Part shown: positions 1 through 5,304 of the stretch, piece after piece
Layout: each line of letters starts with the position of its first letter
Position numbering within the stretch: the stretch's first letter is position 1
Source: Clostridiales bacterium
GTDB taxonomy: Bacteria > Bacillota > Clostridia > Christensenellales > Borkfalkiaceae
Assembly (NCBI GenBank): GCA_015069525.1
Contig: SVIK01000061.1
Location: forward strand, 1-9,131
Direction: 5' to 3'
DNA length: 9,131 nucleotides
Notes under the pieces: generated by a model
Database searches by the model: none
What the model was told of the DNA's origin: nothing
What the model saw: only the letters and a program-made list of their open reading frames with translations
Position numbers and translations under genes: made by a program

Positions 1-679
1 TGGAACGTGCAAATTTTCCGCCTCGAACGAGTAAGCAAATAAGGGAAGTGGAAAAGGAAAACAGGTAAGATATGACGACTGCCCAACCCGCAAGGTTGAC
101 GCCCTGCTCCACCGATTGCATACGTCGCAATAAAAGTACGCCCGCCACGACCATAACGCTCTCTTCGGCGATTTCCAAAATAGAGGGGAGTAAAAATTCC
201 TTATTCCCCCAAAAATATCCTCTAAAAACGGCGTAGAGTGAGGAAAAGGAGAGCCCGATTAAAAGAATTCGAAATACGGGGATTCCTCGTCCGTCCGAGA
301 AAAAGGGGGTGGAGAGAGAGGGAAACAAACCGAAAAGGAGGGCAAAAGGCAGGGTGAGAAGTAGGGATAAGAGAACGCCTGCGGAAAGGGCGCTCTTTTC
401 TCCGTAAGGGTTGTTTTCCGCTTTGCTTTTGGAGATTAGACGGGATACGCTGATAGGGATACCGCCCGTGCCTATGGTAAGAAAGACGGCGAAAAGGGAG
501 AGGGCGACTTGGTAAGTGCCCAGCCCTTCCGCGCCCAACATGCGCGATAAAACGACGCGGTATAAAAAGCCCAAGCCACGTTCGGCAATGGAAAGCGCGG
601 TGACAATCGTAGCGGTGGTGGCAAACGCCGTGGGGGTGGGTTTGCGTTTTGTGTGTGGTTGAAAAACAAGTCCTTTCAT
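1..679 (-). CDS. spoVB: SpoVB-like polysaccharide/lipid flippase, 3' end cut by window edge
   Basis: This is a partial membrane protein: 226 residues are visible and the C-terminal part lies beyond position 1. The N-terminus has the family pattern of SpoVB/MurJ-type (MVF/MATE-fold) exporters: a hydrophobic helix with GFLYRVVLSRMLGAEGLG (residues about 37-54), then LTIGTGGIPISVSRLISK (67-84), then YAVFRGYFWGNKEF (149-162). Hydrophobic stretches at about 22-43, 55-73, 98-120, 135-155, 167-185 and 196-217 look like membrane segments. Known members flip lipid-linked glycan or peptidoglycan precursors; SpoVB is needed for spore cortex synthesis in Bacillus. The ATG at 677-679 is the only usual start after an in-frame stop at 710-712. 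No Shine-Dalgarno precedes it; a TACAAT box lies six bases upstream, so the mRNA may be leaderless. It is divergent from the LysM gene. A general polysaccharide exporter of the same superfamily remains possible. Confidence 0.85.
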   Translation of the reverse strand, partial: MKGLVFQPHTKRKPTPTAFATTATIVTALSIAERGLGFLYRVVLSRMLGAEGLGTYQVALSLFAVFLTIGTGGIPISVSRLISKSKAENNPYGEKSALSAGVLLSLLLTLPFALLFGLFPSLSTPFFSDGRGIPVFRILLIGLSFSSLYAVFRGYFWGNKEFLLPSILEIAEESVMVVAGVLLLRRMQSVEQGVNLAGWAVVISYLFSFSTSLICLLVRGGKFARS

Positions 680-685
680 ACCATT

Positions 686-715
686 ATTGTACGAGCTTTC
701 AACGGGGTTTTATGA
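686..715 (-). promoter_or_regulatory. Candidate promoter for the SpoVB-like gene, SigE-like
   Basis: Read on the minus strand, CGTACAAT (693-686) differs by one base from the mother-cell SigE -10 consensus CATACAAT. Fifteen bases upstream, TCATAAA (715-709) keeps the ATA core of the SigE -35. The box ends six bases before the ATG, so transcription would start at or very near the start codon. No good SigA -35 is present at 16-18 bases. spoVB belongs to the SigE regulon in Bacillus subtilis, which fits, but the match is by eye only. Confidence 0.4.
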
Positions 716-727
716 CAGAAGAAAGGC

Positions 728-754
728 GTATATTTTCTATTTAGCGCATATAAT
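728..754 (+). promoter_or_regulatory. Candidate promoter for the LysM gene
   Basis: CATATAAT (747-754) contains a perfect TATAAT (749-754) and is also one base from the SigE -10 CATACAAT. GTATATT (728-734) resembles the SigE -35 but its spacer of 12 is short. No convincing SigA -35 lies 16-18 bases upstream. The box ends five bases before the ATG at 760 and no Shine-Dalgarno is present, so the transcript would be leaderless or nearly so. Which sigma factor reads it cannot be decided from the sequence. Confidence 0.4.
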
Positions 755-759
755 AACGT

Positions 760-1041
760 ATGTTGATATTGGAAAAGCAAAATTGGTATAAGGTAAAAGA
801 GGGGCAAACGGTGGCGGAAATCGCCAAAGCTTTTTGCGTTTCCGTGCGTTTGCTCGTCAAAGAGAACGGCTTATCGGCAGAGCCGAGCGTAGGGAGGCTC
901 TTGCGTATTCCTAAAACGTGCGGTAATGCGTATACGGCGGGAGAGGGGGATACGAAAGCGTTGCTTTGCGGGAGCGAAAGGGCGTATGCGGAAAAGAATG
1001 GAACGAATATTTTGTATCCAGGGATGCGGGTGATTTTGTAG
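760..1041 (+). CDS. Small LysM-domain protein (two LysM-like units)
   Basis: This 93-residue protein has a clear LysM unit at about residues 9-51: it opens WYKVKEGQTVAEIAKAF, has a central VKENGL and ends LLRIP. A weaker second copy spans about 58-93 (YTAGEGDT, then EKNGTNILYPGMRVIL). LysM domains bind N-acetylglucosamine-containing glycans such as peptidoglycan, and several spore assembly proteins use them for placement at the cortex/coat interface. There is no signal peptide or membrane segment, so a cytoplasmic (mother-cell) role at the forespore surface is a reasonable inference. The ATG at 760 is chosen because the LysM unit begins nine residues later and later starts would break it. It has no Shine-Dalgarno. 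The flanking genes are a SpoVB-like flippase (divergent) and a coat-like Cys-rich protein (downstream, same strand). Domain call is firm; the precise role is not known. Confidence 0.8.
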   Translation: MLILEKQNWYKVKEGQTVAEIAKAFCVSVRLLVKENGLSAEPSVGRLLRIPKTCGNAYTAGEGDTKALLCGSERAYAEKNGTNILYPGMRVIL

Positions 1042-1056
1042 CCGTTTGGCTTTTTT
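1040..1056 (+). terminator. Weak terminator-like hairpin after the LysM gene
   Basis: AGCC (1040-1043), a GTTT loop and GGCT (1048-1051) form a four-base stem that overlaps the stop codon and runs into six Ts (1051-1056). The layout is right for an intrinsic terminator but the stem is very short. It may only reduce read-through into the next gene. Confidence 0.3.
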
Positions 1057-1057
1057 G

Positions 1058-1087
1058 CACAAAGCAAGAGATGAACGGCATACAATA
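1058..1087 (+). promoter_or_regulatory. Candidate SigK-type sporulation promoter for the coat-like gene
   Basis: CATACAATA (1079-1087) fits the SigK -10 pattern CATANNNTA, and its first eight bases equal the SigE -10 consensus CATACAAT. CACA at 1058-1061 fits the SigK -35 (mACm) with a spacer of 17. A SigA reading is worse: TACAAT (1081-1086) has TTGCAC (1055-1060) at a 20-base spacing. Late mother-cell expression would suit the Cys-rich coat-like product. This is a match by eye against known consensus sequences. Confidence 0.45.
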
Positions 1088-1156
1088 ATACTAACAAACG
1101 ATTACGCGAAAAACCCGAAAACCTTTTTCGGCGGGATTCGTGACAGGAGGTATACC

Positions 1157-1807
1157 ATGTCCTTTTATTCCAATTTCCAATCGGATAAATGTCCTTGCGC
1201 AATCACGGGCAATCCGATAAACGGTATTACGGAAAAGGTTTGTATTCAAGCGGAAAAAATCTTCGACGCAGGTATTAAACAAACGCAAATCGAGAACTAT
1301 TCTTTGACGCTTACCGACCTTGACCCTGCTACCATTACATATCCTTTAACGTTCGTATCCGCACGCTCGACGGGGGAAGCCACCGTAAGCAATTTGAACG
1401 TGGAACGTCAAGCGGATAGACAATGCGCGCGTGTGCAAGCCACCGTATCCGTGCCCCTCGAAGTGCTCTTTACCGACGCCAACGGCGTGGAGGGTACGGC
1501 GACGGCAACGGTATCGATTGACCAAGACGTGTTGTTGTACGTACCCTCTCCCTCGATTATGCCCTTTACGGTGACGGCGGTGATGAGTGCAGTCGTACCC
1601 AACGGCACGTATAATGCAGAAACGCAAGGCTTTACGGCTACGATTTGCGTGACGGTTATTTTGAAAATTTCTATGCCCGTGGAATTGCTTGTGCCGACGT
1701 ACGGTTATTGCGTAATTCCGCCTGCACAAGATTATTCGCAAGAGGTATGCGCGGGCTTTTTCGAATTGCCTTTGTATCCGCAAAACAAACCTTGTTGCAA
1801 TAAATAA
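1157..1807 (+). CDS. Cys-rich protein resembling clostridial spore coat-associated (SPOCS/DUF3794-like) proteins
   Basis: This 216-residue protein has no signal peptide or membrane helix. It carries nine cysteines (about 12, 14, 29, 90, 164, 185, 198, 213, 214), ending in a KPCCNK tail. The segment ITEKVCIQAEKIFDAGIKQTQIENYSL (24-50) resembles the 'EKVCIQ-x-K-x-F/Y-D' opening of conserved clostridial proteins related to the SPOCS/DUF3794 domain of spore morphogenetic proteins. The middle is rich in Thr/Val strands (ATVSVPLEVLFTDANG, TATATVSIDQDVLLYVPSPS), pointing to a beta fold. The ATG at 1157 is chosen because a perfect AGGAGGT (1146-1152) lies five bases upstream; a TTG at 1046 in the same frame would add 37 unlikely residues. 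Possible SigK-type promoter upstream, strong shared terminator downstream. Spore coat or exosporium is the favoured location, inferred from cysteine content, context and promoter. The family assignment is tentative. Confidence 0.6.
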   Translation: MSFYSNFQSDKCPCAITGNPINGITEKVCIQAEKIFDAGIKQTQIENYSLTLTDLDPATITYPLTFVSARSTGEATVSNLNVERQADRQCARVQATVSVPLEVLFTDANGVEGTATATVSIDQDVLLYVPSPSIMPFTVTAVMSAVVPNGTYNAETQGFTATICVTVILKISMPVELLVPTYGYCVIPPAQDYSQEVCAGFFELPLYPQNKPCCNK

Positions 1808-1823
1808 AGGATTATGAAAGGAT

Positions 1824-1860
1824 AAAAAACGCCGCGGCATTTTGCCGCGGCGTTTACAGT
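1824..1860. terminator. Bidirectional intrinsic terminator
   Basis: A perfect 13-base stem (1827-1839 with 1843-1855, core ACGCCGCGGCA) closes a TTT loop. On the minus strand it is followed by TTTTTTATC, a good U tract for the repeat-protein gene, whose stop is at 1868-1870. On the plus strand it follows the coat-like gene (stop 1805-1807) and leads into TTTACAGTATTTTTG, a broken U tract, so it is probably less efficient that way. It insulates the two convergent genes. Confidence 0.9.
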
Positions 1861-1867
1861 ATTTTTG

Positions 1868-4363
1868 TTAGATAAGTATTTCTCCATCTGTGCAAATTAT
1901 TTTTGTGATATTTGATTGGGCATTCCATTCATATTTTTCAATGGCGTTCCATTCTTCTTTTGTGCCGTTGAAGATAATTTTTGTTAAATTGTGGCAGTTG
2001 TAGAATACGGATGAGAAGATAGTATTTACACTGTTTCCAATTGTTACGCTTGTCAAATTTTTGCAATTTGAGAACGCGGATGGACCGATGCTGGTTACGT
2101 TATTTCCAATTGTTATACTTGTTAAATTCTCGCAACCTGAGAAGGTGAATCCGTCGATAATTGTTATATTGTCACCTATGGTTATAGTTGATAAATGATT
2201 GCAATTAGAAAACGCGCGGTGGACAATATCGGTAATAGGATATACTGTTTCTTTATATCGTATCGTGGAAGGAATATTAGCGGAAAGAATATTGTTTAAG
2301 GGCTTGGTAAGTATAGCAACATTGTCTTTTATTCCATACCATATATTTTCATGTAAGACATAGATGTATCCGTCGGTTGCTACGTCGTTATTATTGCAAT
2401 CCCAAATGATAAAACAGTCGTGGGAAAAATTATCATGCCAACCATTTGGTTTGGAAGTCGCTTCACAATATAATGTTGCATTCATTGGAGTAAATGCCCA
2501 TTCCTCAATTGTAGTTACACTGTTAGGAATTGTGATTTTTATTATATTTATACACCGAGAAAATGCACGGTCGCCGATACTTGTTAAATTGCTTGGAAGA
2601 GTGATTTCCGTTAAATTGCTACATCCGTAAAAAGTTTGATCCTTAATACTAGTTATACCGTCTGGTATATTGATTGTTGTTAAGGAAATACAGCCTTGAA
2701 AGGCATAATATCCAATGCTAGTTACGCTGTCGGGTATAACTACGTTTGTTAAATTTATGCAAGATTCAAAGGCGCTGTCGCCTATTGTTGTTACTCCATT
2801 GGGGATTGAAAACGAGGATTCTGTTTTATTTTTAGAATACTGTATTAACAACGTACCGTCTTTATTGTATAAATTTCCGTCGATATCTTTATATGCTGGA
2901 TTATTTTTGCTTACTTGTATACTTGTTAACGTTTGGCAAGAGAAAGGCGCGATGCCAAGATTTATTATACTATCGGGTATAATAATTTCCGTTAATAAAC
3001 AATCGGCGAAGGCATAATCTCCAATGCTAGTTACGCTGTCGGGTATAACTACGTTTGTTAAATTGGTGCAAAAGGCAAAGGCGTAATCTCCAATGATAGT
3101 TACGCTGTCGGGTATGAGAATTTCGGTTAGCTTGCTATGAGCAAAAGCAGAATTGCCGATATGCGTTATGTTATTGGGGATAGAAATCTCTGTTAAAGCA
3201 TAGCAGTTGGAAAAGGTATCGTTCCATATTTTTGTTACGCTGTCAGGGATTGTGATTTCTGTTAAACGTTCGCAACTGTAAAAAGCGGAATTGCCTATTG
3301 CGTTTACGCTGTTGGGAATATCTATTTTTGTTAAATTTTTACAACGGGAAAAAGCGTTGTCGCTAATAGCGTTTACACCGTTGGATATACTAAAAAGCGT
3401 ATCTGTTTTGTGCGGGGAGTAACGAATTAACGTTTTTCCGTCTTTACTGTATAGATTGCCGTCAATATCTTTATAAACGGTGTTATTTTCATGTACTTTT
3501 ATGCTTGTTAAGAAAGGATAAGGTTCTATAAAAGCACTATCACATATCACCTTGGTCGTTTCCGCAATAAAACAGGTTGTTTCCTCGTTGGATAAAGAAA
3601 TTTCGATTAAGGCAAAATAGGGATTGTTTTCAGTTCCTAAATATCGACAATTGCCGTCCGTATTATAGGCTACATTATACCAATAAAATACGTATTTGCC
3701 AATGCTTTTTAATTGACTGTTATTGCCAAAACGTACGGTCAGAAGGGAGTCCATCATTGAACCGTTGAAAGCATAATCATTGATATAGTTAACGGCATCG
3801 GGGATAAAGACATCTGTTAGATTGGGACACGAAGAAAAAGCAGCTTCCCCAATAATTTTAGTGTGGTCGTGTATTTGATAACTGTTATAACTGTTGTCGA
3901 TTGCGTCAATTAAAGCCAAATATTGGTTCTGTTTGTTACCTAAATATTTACAATTGTTATAAGTGTTATAAATTAAATTTTCACAACCCGAAAATGCATT
4001 AAAACCTATGTATGTCAAACTATTTGGTAAGATGACCTTTGTTATTTGAACGCAATTCTCAAACGCATAATCATTGATGACTGTTACAGGCACACCATTG
4101 TGTTGAGAAGGGATAACGATTTGGGTGTCCGTACACGTACCAATACCATTGACAGTATACGTGGCATTTGTATTTAGCATATATTCCAATCCAGTACTTG
4201 CATTTTCAACAGGGGAAATATTTTCACCATTTTGATTATCGTTATCGTTTTGCTCGTACTCGCTGTTAGTAGTGTTGTTTTCTTTTTTATCACAGCCGAC
4301 AAAGCCAAACGTGGCAAAAGACATGCAAAGTGTTGTTAAAGCTAAAATCCATTTCTTTTTCAT
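1868..4363 (-). CDS. BspA-like leucine-rich repeat (LRR_5) surface lipoprotein
   Basis: This 831-residue protein begins MKKKWILALTTLCMSF and reaches a lipobox-like FVGC with Cys24, so it is probably lipid-anchored outside the membrane. An Asn/Asp/Glu-rich linker follows (about 25-55). Nearly all the rest is BspA/LRR_5 repeats of about 23 residues, of the form 'LTxIxIPDSVTSIGDYAFxxC', seen from about 95 to 795. Other modules interrupt them: 'NNCKYLGNKQNQYLALI' at 136-152 and a second copy at 237-253; 'NxxYKDIDGNLYxKDGxxLIxYS' at 294-316 and 488-510; and a non-repeat insert at about 630-710. The C-terminus 'IIFNGTKEEWNAI...ICTDGEILI' is a usual family ending. Such proteins serve in adhesion or host/matrix contact, as in Tannerella BspA; the ligand here is unknown. 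A GAGGTG ribosome binding site lies eight bases before the ATG. The gene is AT-richer than its neighbours. Confidence 0.9.
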   Translation of the reverse strand: MKKKWILALTTLCMSFATFGFVGCDKKENNTTNSEYEQNDNDNQNGENISPVENASTGLEYMLNTNATYTVNGIGTCTDTQIVIPSQHNGVPVTVINDYAFENCVQITKVILPNSLTYIGFNAFSGCENLIYNTYNNCKYLGNKQNQYLALIDAIDNSYNSYQIHDHTKIIGEAAFSSCPNLTDVFIPDAVNYINDYAFNGSMMDSLLTVRFGNNSQLKSIGKYVFYWYNVAYNTDGNCRYLGTENNPYFALIEISLSNEETTCFIAETTKVICDSAFIEPYPFLTSIKVHENNTVYKDIDGNLYSKDGKTLIRYSPHKTDTLFSISNGVNAISDNAFSRCKNLTKIDIPNSVNAIGNSAFYSCERLTEITIPDSVTKIWNDTFSNCYALTEISIPNNITHIGNSAFAHSKLTEILIPDSVTIIGDYAFAFCTNLTNVVIPDSVTSIGDYAFADCLLTEIIIPDSIINLGIAPFSCQTLTSIQVSKNNPAYKDIDGNLYNKDGTLLIQYSKNKTESSFSIPNGVTTIGDSAFESCINLTNVVIPDSVTSIGYYAFQGCISLTTINIPDGITSIKDQTFYGCSNLTEITLPSNLTSIGDRAFSRCINIIKITIPNSVTTIEEWAFTPMNATLYCEATSKPNGWHDNFSHDCFIIWDCNNNDVATDGYIYVLHENIWYGIKDNVAILTKPLNNILSANIPSTIRYKETVYPITDIVHRAFSNCNHLSTITIGDNITIIDGFTFSGCENLTSITIGNNVTSIGPSAFSNCKNLTSVTIGNSVNTIFSSVFYNCHNLTKIIFNGTKEEWNAIEKYEWNAQSNITKIICTDGEILI
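2700..2755 (-). repeat. 56-bp near-identical DNA repeat in the LRR gene, copy 1
   Basis: Positions 2700-2755 match 3009-3064 with one mismatch (base 2710 against 3019). The copies are 309 bp apart, exactly 103 codons, so they are in register and both encode the 'TNVVIPDSVTSIG-x-YAF' repeat unit. Such identity at synonymous sites points to recent duplication or gene conversion inside the repeat array. Confidence 0.85.
3009..3064 (-). repeat. 56-bp near-identical DNA repeat in the LRR gene, copy 2
   Basis: Partner of 2700-2755. A third, more diverged relative begins about 60 bases further on (3071-3115), sharing the 'aatctccaatgatagttac' region and GCTGTCGGGTAT. Exact repeats of this length can support slippage or recombination that adds or removes LRR units. 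Confidence 0.85.
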
Positions 4364-4391
4364 TGTACATGCACCTCATAAAATTGGTTTT

Positions 4392-4420
4392 ATTATAAGG
4401 GAAACGGCTTTTTTTGTCAA
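4392..4420 (-). promoter_or_regulatory. Perfect SigA promoter of the LRR lipoprotein gene
   Basis: On the minus strand TTGACA (4420-4415) is separated by exactly 17 bases from TATAAT (4397-4392). Both hexamers equal the housekeeping consensus. Transcription should start near 4385, giving a leader of roughly 20 bases with the GAGGTG ribosome binding site (4377-4372). No operator-like repeat is obvious, so strong vegetative expression is the simplest reading. Confidence 0.9.
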
Positions 4421-4449
4421 GGATATTTGCGTTCTTTCCCTATAAAACC

Positions 4450-4478
4450 TTGCTTTTTTGCTACGCAAATGGTATAAT
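4450..4478 (+). promoter_or_regulatory. SigA promoter of the metallophosphoesterase gene, leaderless layout
   Basis: TTGCTT (4450-4455), a 17-base spacer and TATAAT (4473-4478) make a good housekeeping promoter. Only AAACGT separates the -10 box from the ATG at 4485, so the expected transcription start is at or within a base or two of the A of the start codon. There is no Shine-Dalgarno. It is divergent from the LRR gene promoter, whose -35 lies 30 bases to the left. Confidence 0.8.
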
Positions 4479-4484
4479 AAACGT

Positions 4485-5180
4485 ATGAACGTTTATGCAA
4501 TAAGCGATTTGCATCTTTCCACCACGACGGACAAGCCGATGAACGTGTTTGGCGGAAACTGGGAAGGGCACTTCGAAAAAATTAAAACCGATTGGCTGGA
4601 AAGCGTAAAGGACGAGGACGTCGTGCTGATTGCAGGGGATATCTCTTGGGCAATGAAGCTGGAAGACGCCGTGCCCGATTTGCGCTTGCTTGCCCCTTTG
4701 CCAGGGAAAAAGGTGTTTATCCGCGGTAATCACGATTATTGGTGGAACGGTATTTCGCGCGTTAGAGCTACCGCCCCCGACGAGAATTTTATTTTCTTGC
4801 AAACGGGCGCGGTGAAGATAGGGGACTTTATCTTCATAGGCTCGCGCGGGTGGACGAGTCCTGGTAGCCCCGATTATACCGAACAGGACAATAAGTTGTA
4901 CCTTCGCGAGGGAGAACGTTTCCGCCTTGCCTTTGCGGAAGCGGATACGCTTTATACGGGGGTGGAAAAGAAAGTAGCACTTATCCACTATCCGCCCTTT
5001 AATTTGAAAAACGAAGATACGCTCTTTACCAAGGTATTTGAAGAAAACGGTGTAGAGAAAGTGGTGTTCGGGCATATACACGGCTCGGCATACTTCCCGT
5101 TAAAAACGTGGAAAAACGACGTGGAGTACGTGCTTACGGCGTGCGATAAAGTGGCGTTTAAGTTGGTGAAAATTTATTAA
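4485..5180 (+). CDS. Calcineurin-like metallophosphoesterase (COG1768-like)
   Basis: This 231-residue cytoplasmic protein has the full set of metallophosphoesterase metal-binding motifs: DLH (Asp8, His10), GDISW (Asp52), GNHDYWW (Asn82, His83), IHYPP (His168) and GHIHG (His197, His199). The order and spacing, together with KPMNVFGGNW near residues 17-26, match the predicted phosphohydrolases grouped in COG1768 of Firmicutes. Members are expected to hydrolyse phosphomonoesters or phosphodiesters with a bimetal centre; the substrate is not known. The ATG at 4485 is preferred because MNVYAISDLHLS is the usual family start; a TTG at 4458 in frame would put the TATAAT promoter box inside the coding region. 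Translation probably starts on a leaderless mRNA. The pyr genes lie 124 bases downstream with their own promoter, so functional linkage to them is not implied. Confidence 0.9.
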   Translation: MNVYAISDLHLSTTTDKPMNVFGGNWEGHFEKIKTDWLESVKDEDVVLIAGDISWAMKLEDAVPDLRLLAPLPGKKVFIRGNHDYWWNGISRVRATAPDENFIFLQTGAVKIGDFIFIGSRGWTSPGSPDYTEQDNKLYLREGERFRLAFAEADTLYTGVEKKVALIHYPPFNLKNEDTLFTKVFEENGVEKVVFGHIHGSAYFPLKTWKNDVEYVLTACDKVAFKLVKIY

Positions 5181-5181
5181 G

Positions 5182-5197
5182 TTTCCATAAATGGAAA
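5182..5197. other. Short perfect inverted repeat after the phosphoesterase stop
   Basis: TTTCCAT (5182-5188), AA, ATGGAAA (5191-5197) form a perfect seven-base inverted repeat one base after the stop codon. An A-rich tract, not a T tract, follows on the plus strand, so this is not a standard intrinsic terminator. It could stabilise the mRNA 3' end or bind a protein. The following A-rich stretch (about 5197-5222) lies near the right distance to act as an UP element for the pyrB promoter. Confidence 0.45.
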
Positions 5198-5229
5198 ATA
5201 ATTAAAAAAAAGGAAAAAAAAGCGATAGT

Positions 5230-5264
5230 GGGCTCTTTACAAGCCCGCAAAAAAGTGATATAAT
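5230..5264 (+). promoter_or_regulatory. pyr operon promoter with inverted repeat over the -35
   Basis: TTTACA (5236-5241), 17 bases and TATAAT (5259-5264) make a strong SigA promoter. Expected start is near 5271, giving a leader of about 34 bases with TTTGGAGA (5291-5298) as ribosome binding site. The leader is too short for a PyrR-type attenuator or any riboswitch. The -35 sits inside GGGCTCTTTACAAGCCC (5230-5246), a five-base inverted repeat that could be a repressor operator. Regulation at this site is inference. Confidence 0.85.
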
Positions 5265-5304
5265 AGTACGGATAAAAAACTAAACTTGGATTTGGAGAAA
5301 ATAT

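Noticed and set aside
1046..1156. TTG start that would lengthen the Cys-rich protein by 37 residues
   Set aside because: A perfect AGGAGGT lies five bases before the ATG at 1157, and the extra stretch is Arg/Lys-rich with no family-like pattern and overlaps the candidate promoter.
1346..1840. Minus-strand open frame of 164 codons opposite the Cys-rich gene
   Set aside because: It would run through the terminator hairpin, and its Arg/His-rich composition is typical of a shadow frame.
1868..4363. CRISPR-like regular repeats suggested by recurring 'gttacgctgtcgggtat' motifs
   Set aside because: The motifs are degenerate, follow the 23-codon LRR rhythm and lie within an uninterrupted reading frame, so they are coding repeats.
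4458..4484. Upstream TTG start that would lengthen the metallophosphoesterase by nine residues
   Set aside because: It would place the TATAAT promoter box inside the coding region and add residues ahead of the usual MNVYAISDLHLS family start.
4461..5081. Long open frame of 206 codons opposite the metallophosphoesterase gene
   Set aside because: It is antisense to a gene with all catalytic motifs intact, has no recognisable domain, and its composition reflects the opposite strand's codons.
5265..5280. Reiterative-transcription or start-switching control at the pyrB start, as in enteric pyrBI/pyrC
   Set aside because: There is no run of Ts or Gs at the expected start near 5271; the A run (5274-5279) is a few bases downstream and is not the known arrangement.
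5265..5304. PyrR-binding attenuator or riboswitch in the pyrB leader
   Set aside because: The leader is only about 34 bases and contains neither the conserved PyrR-site sequence nor a terminator hairpin.
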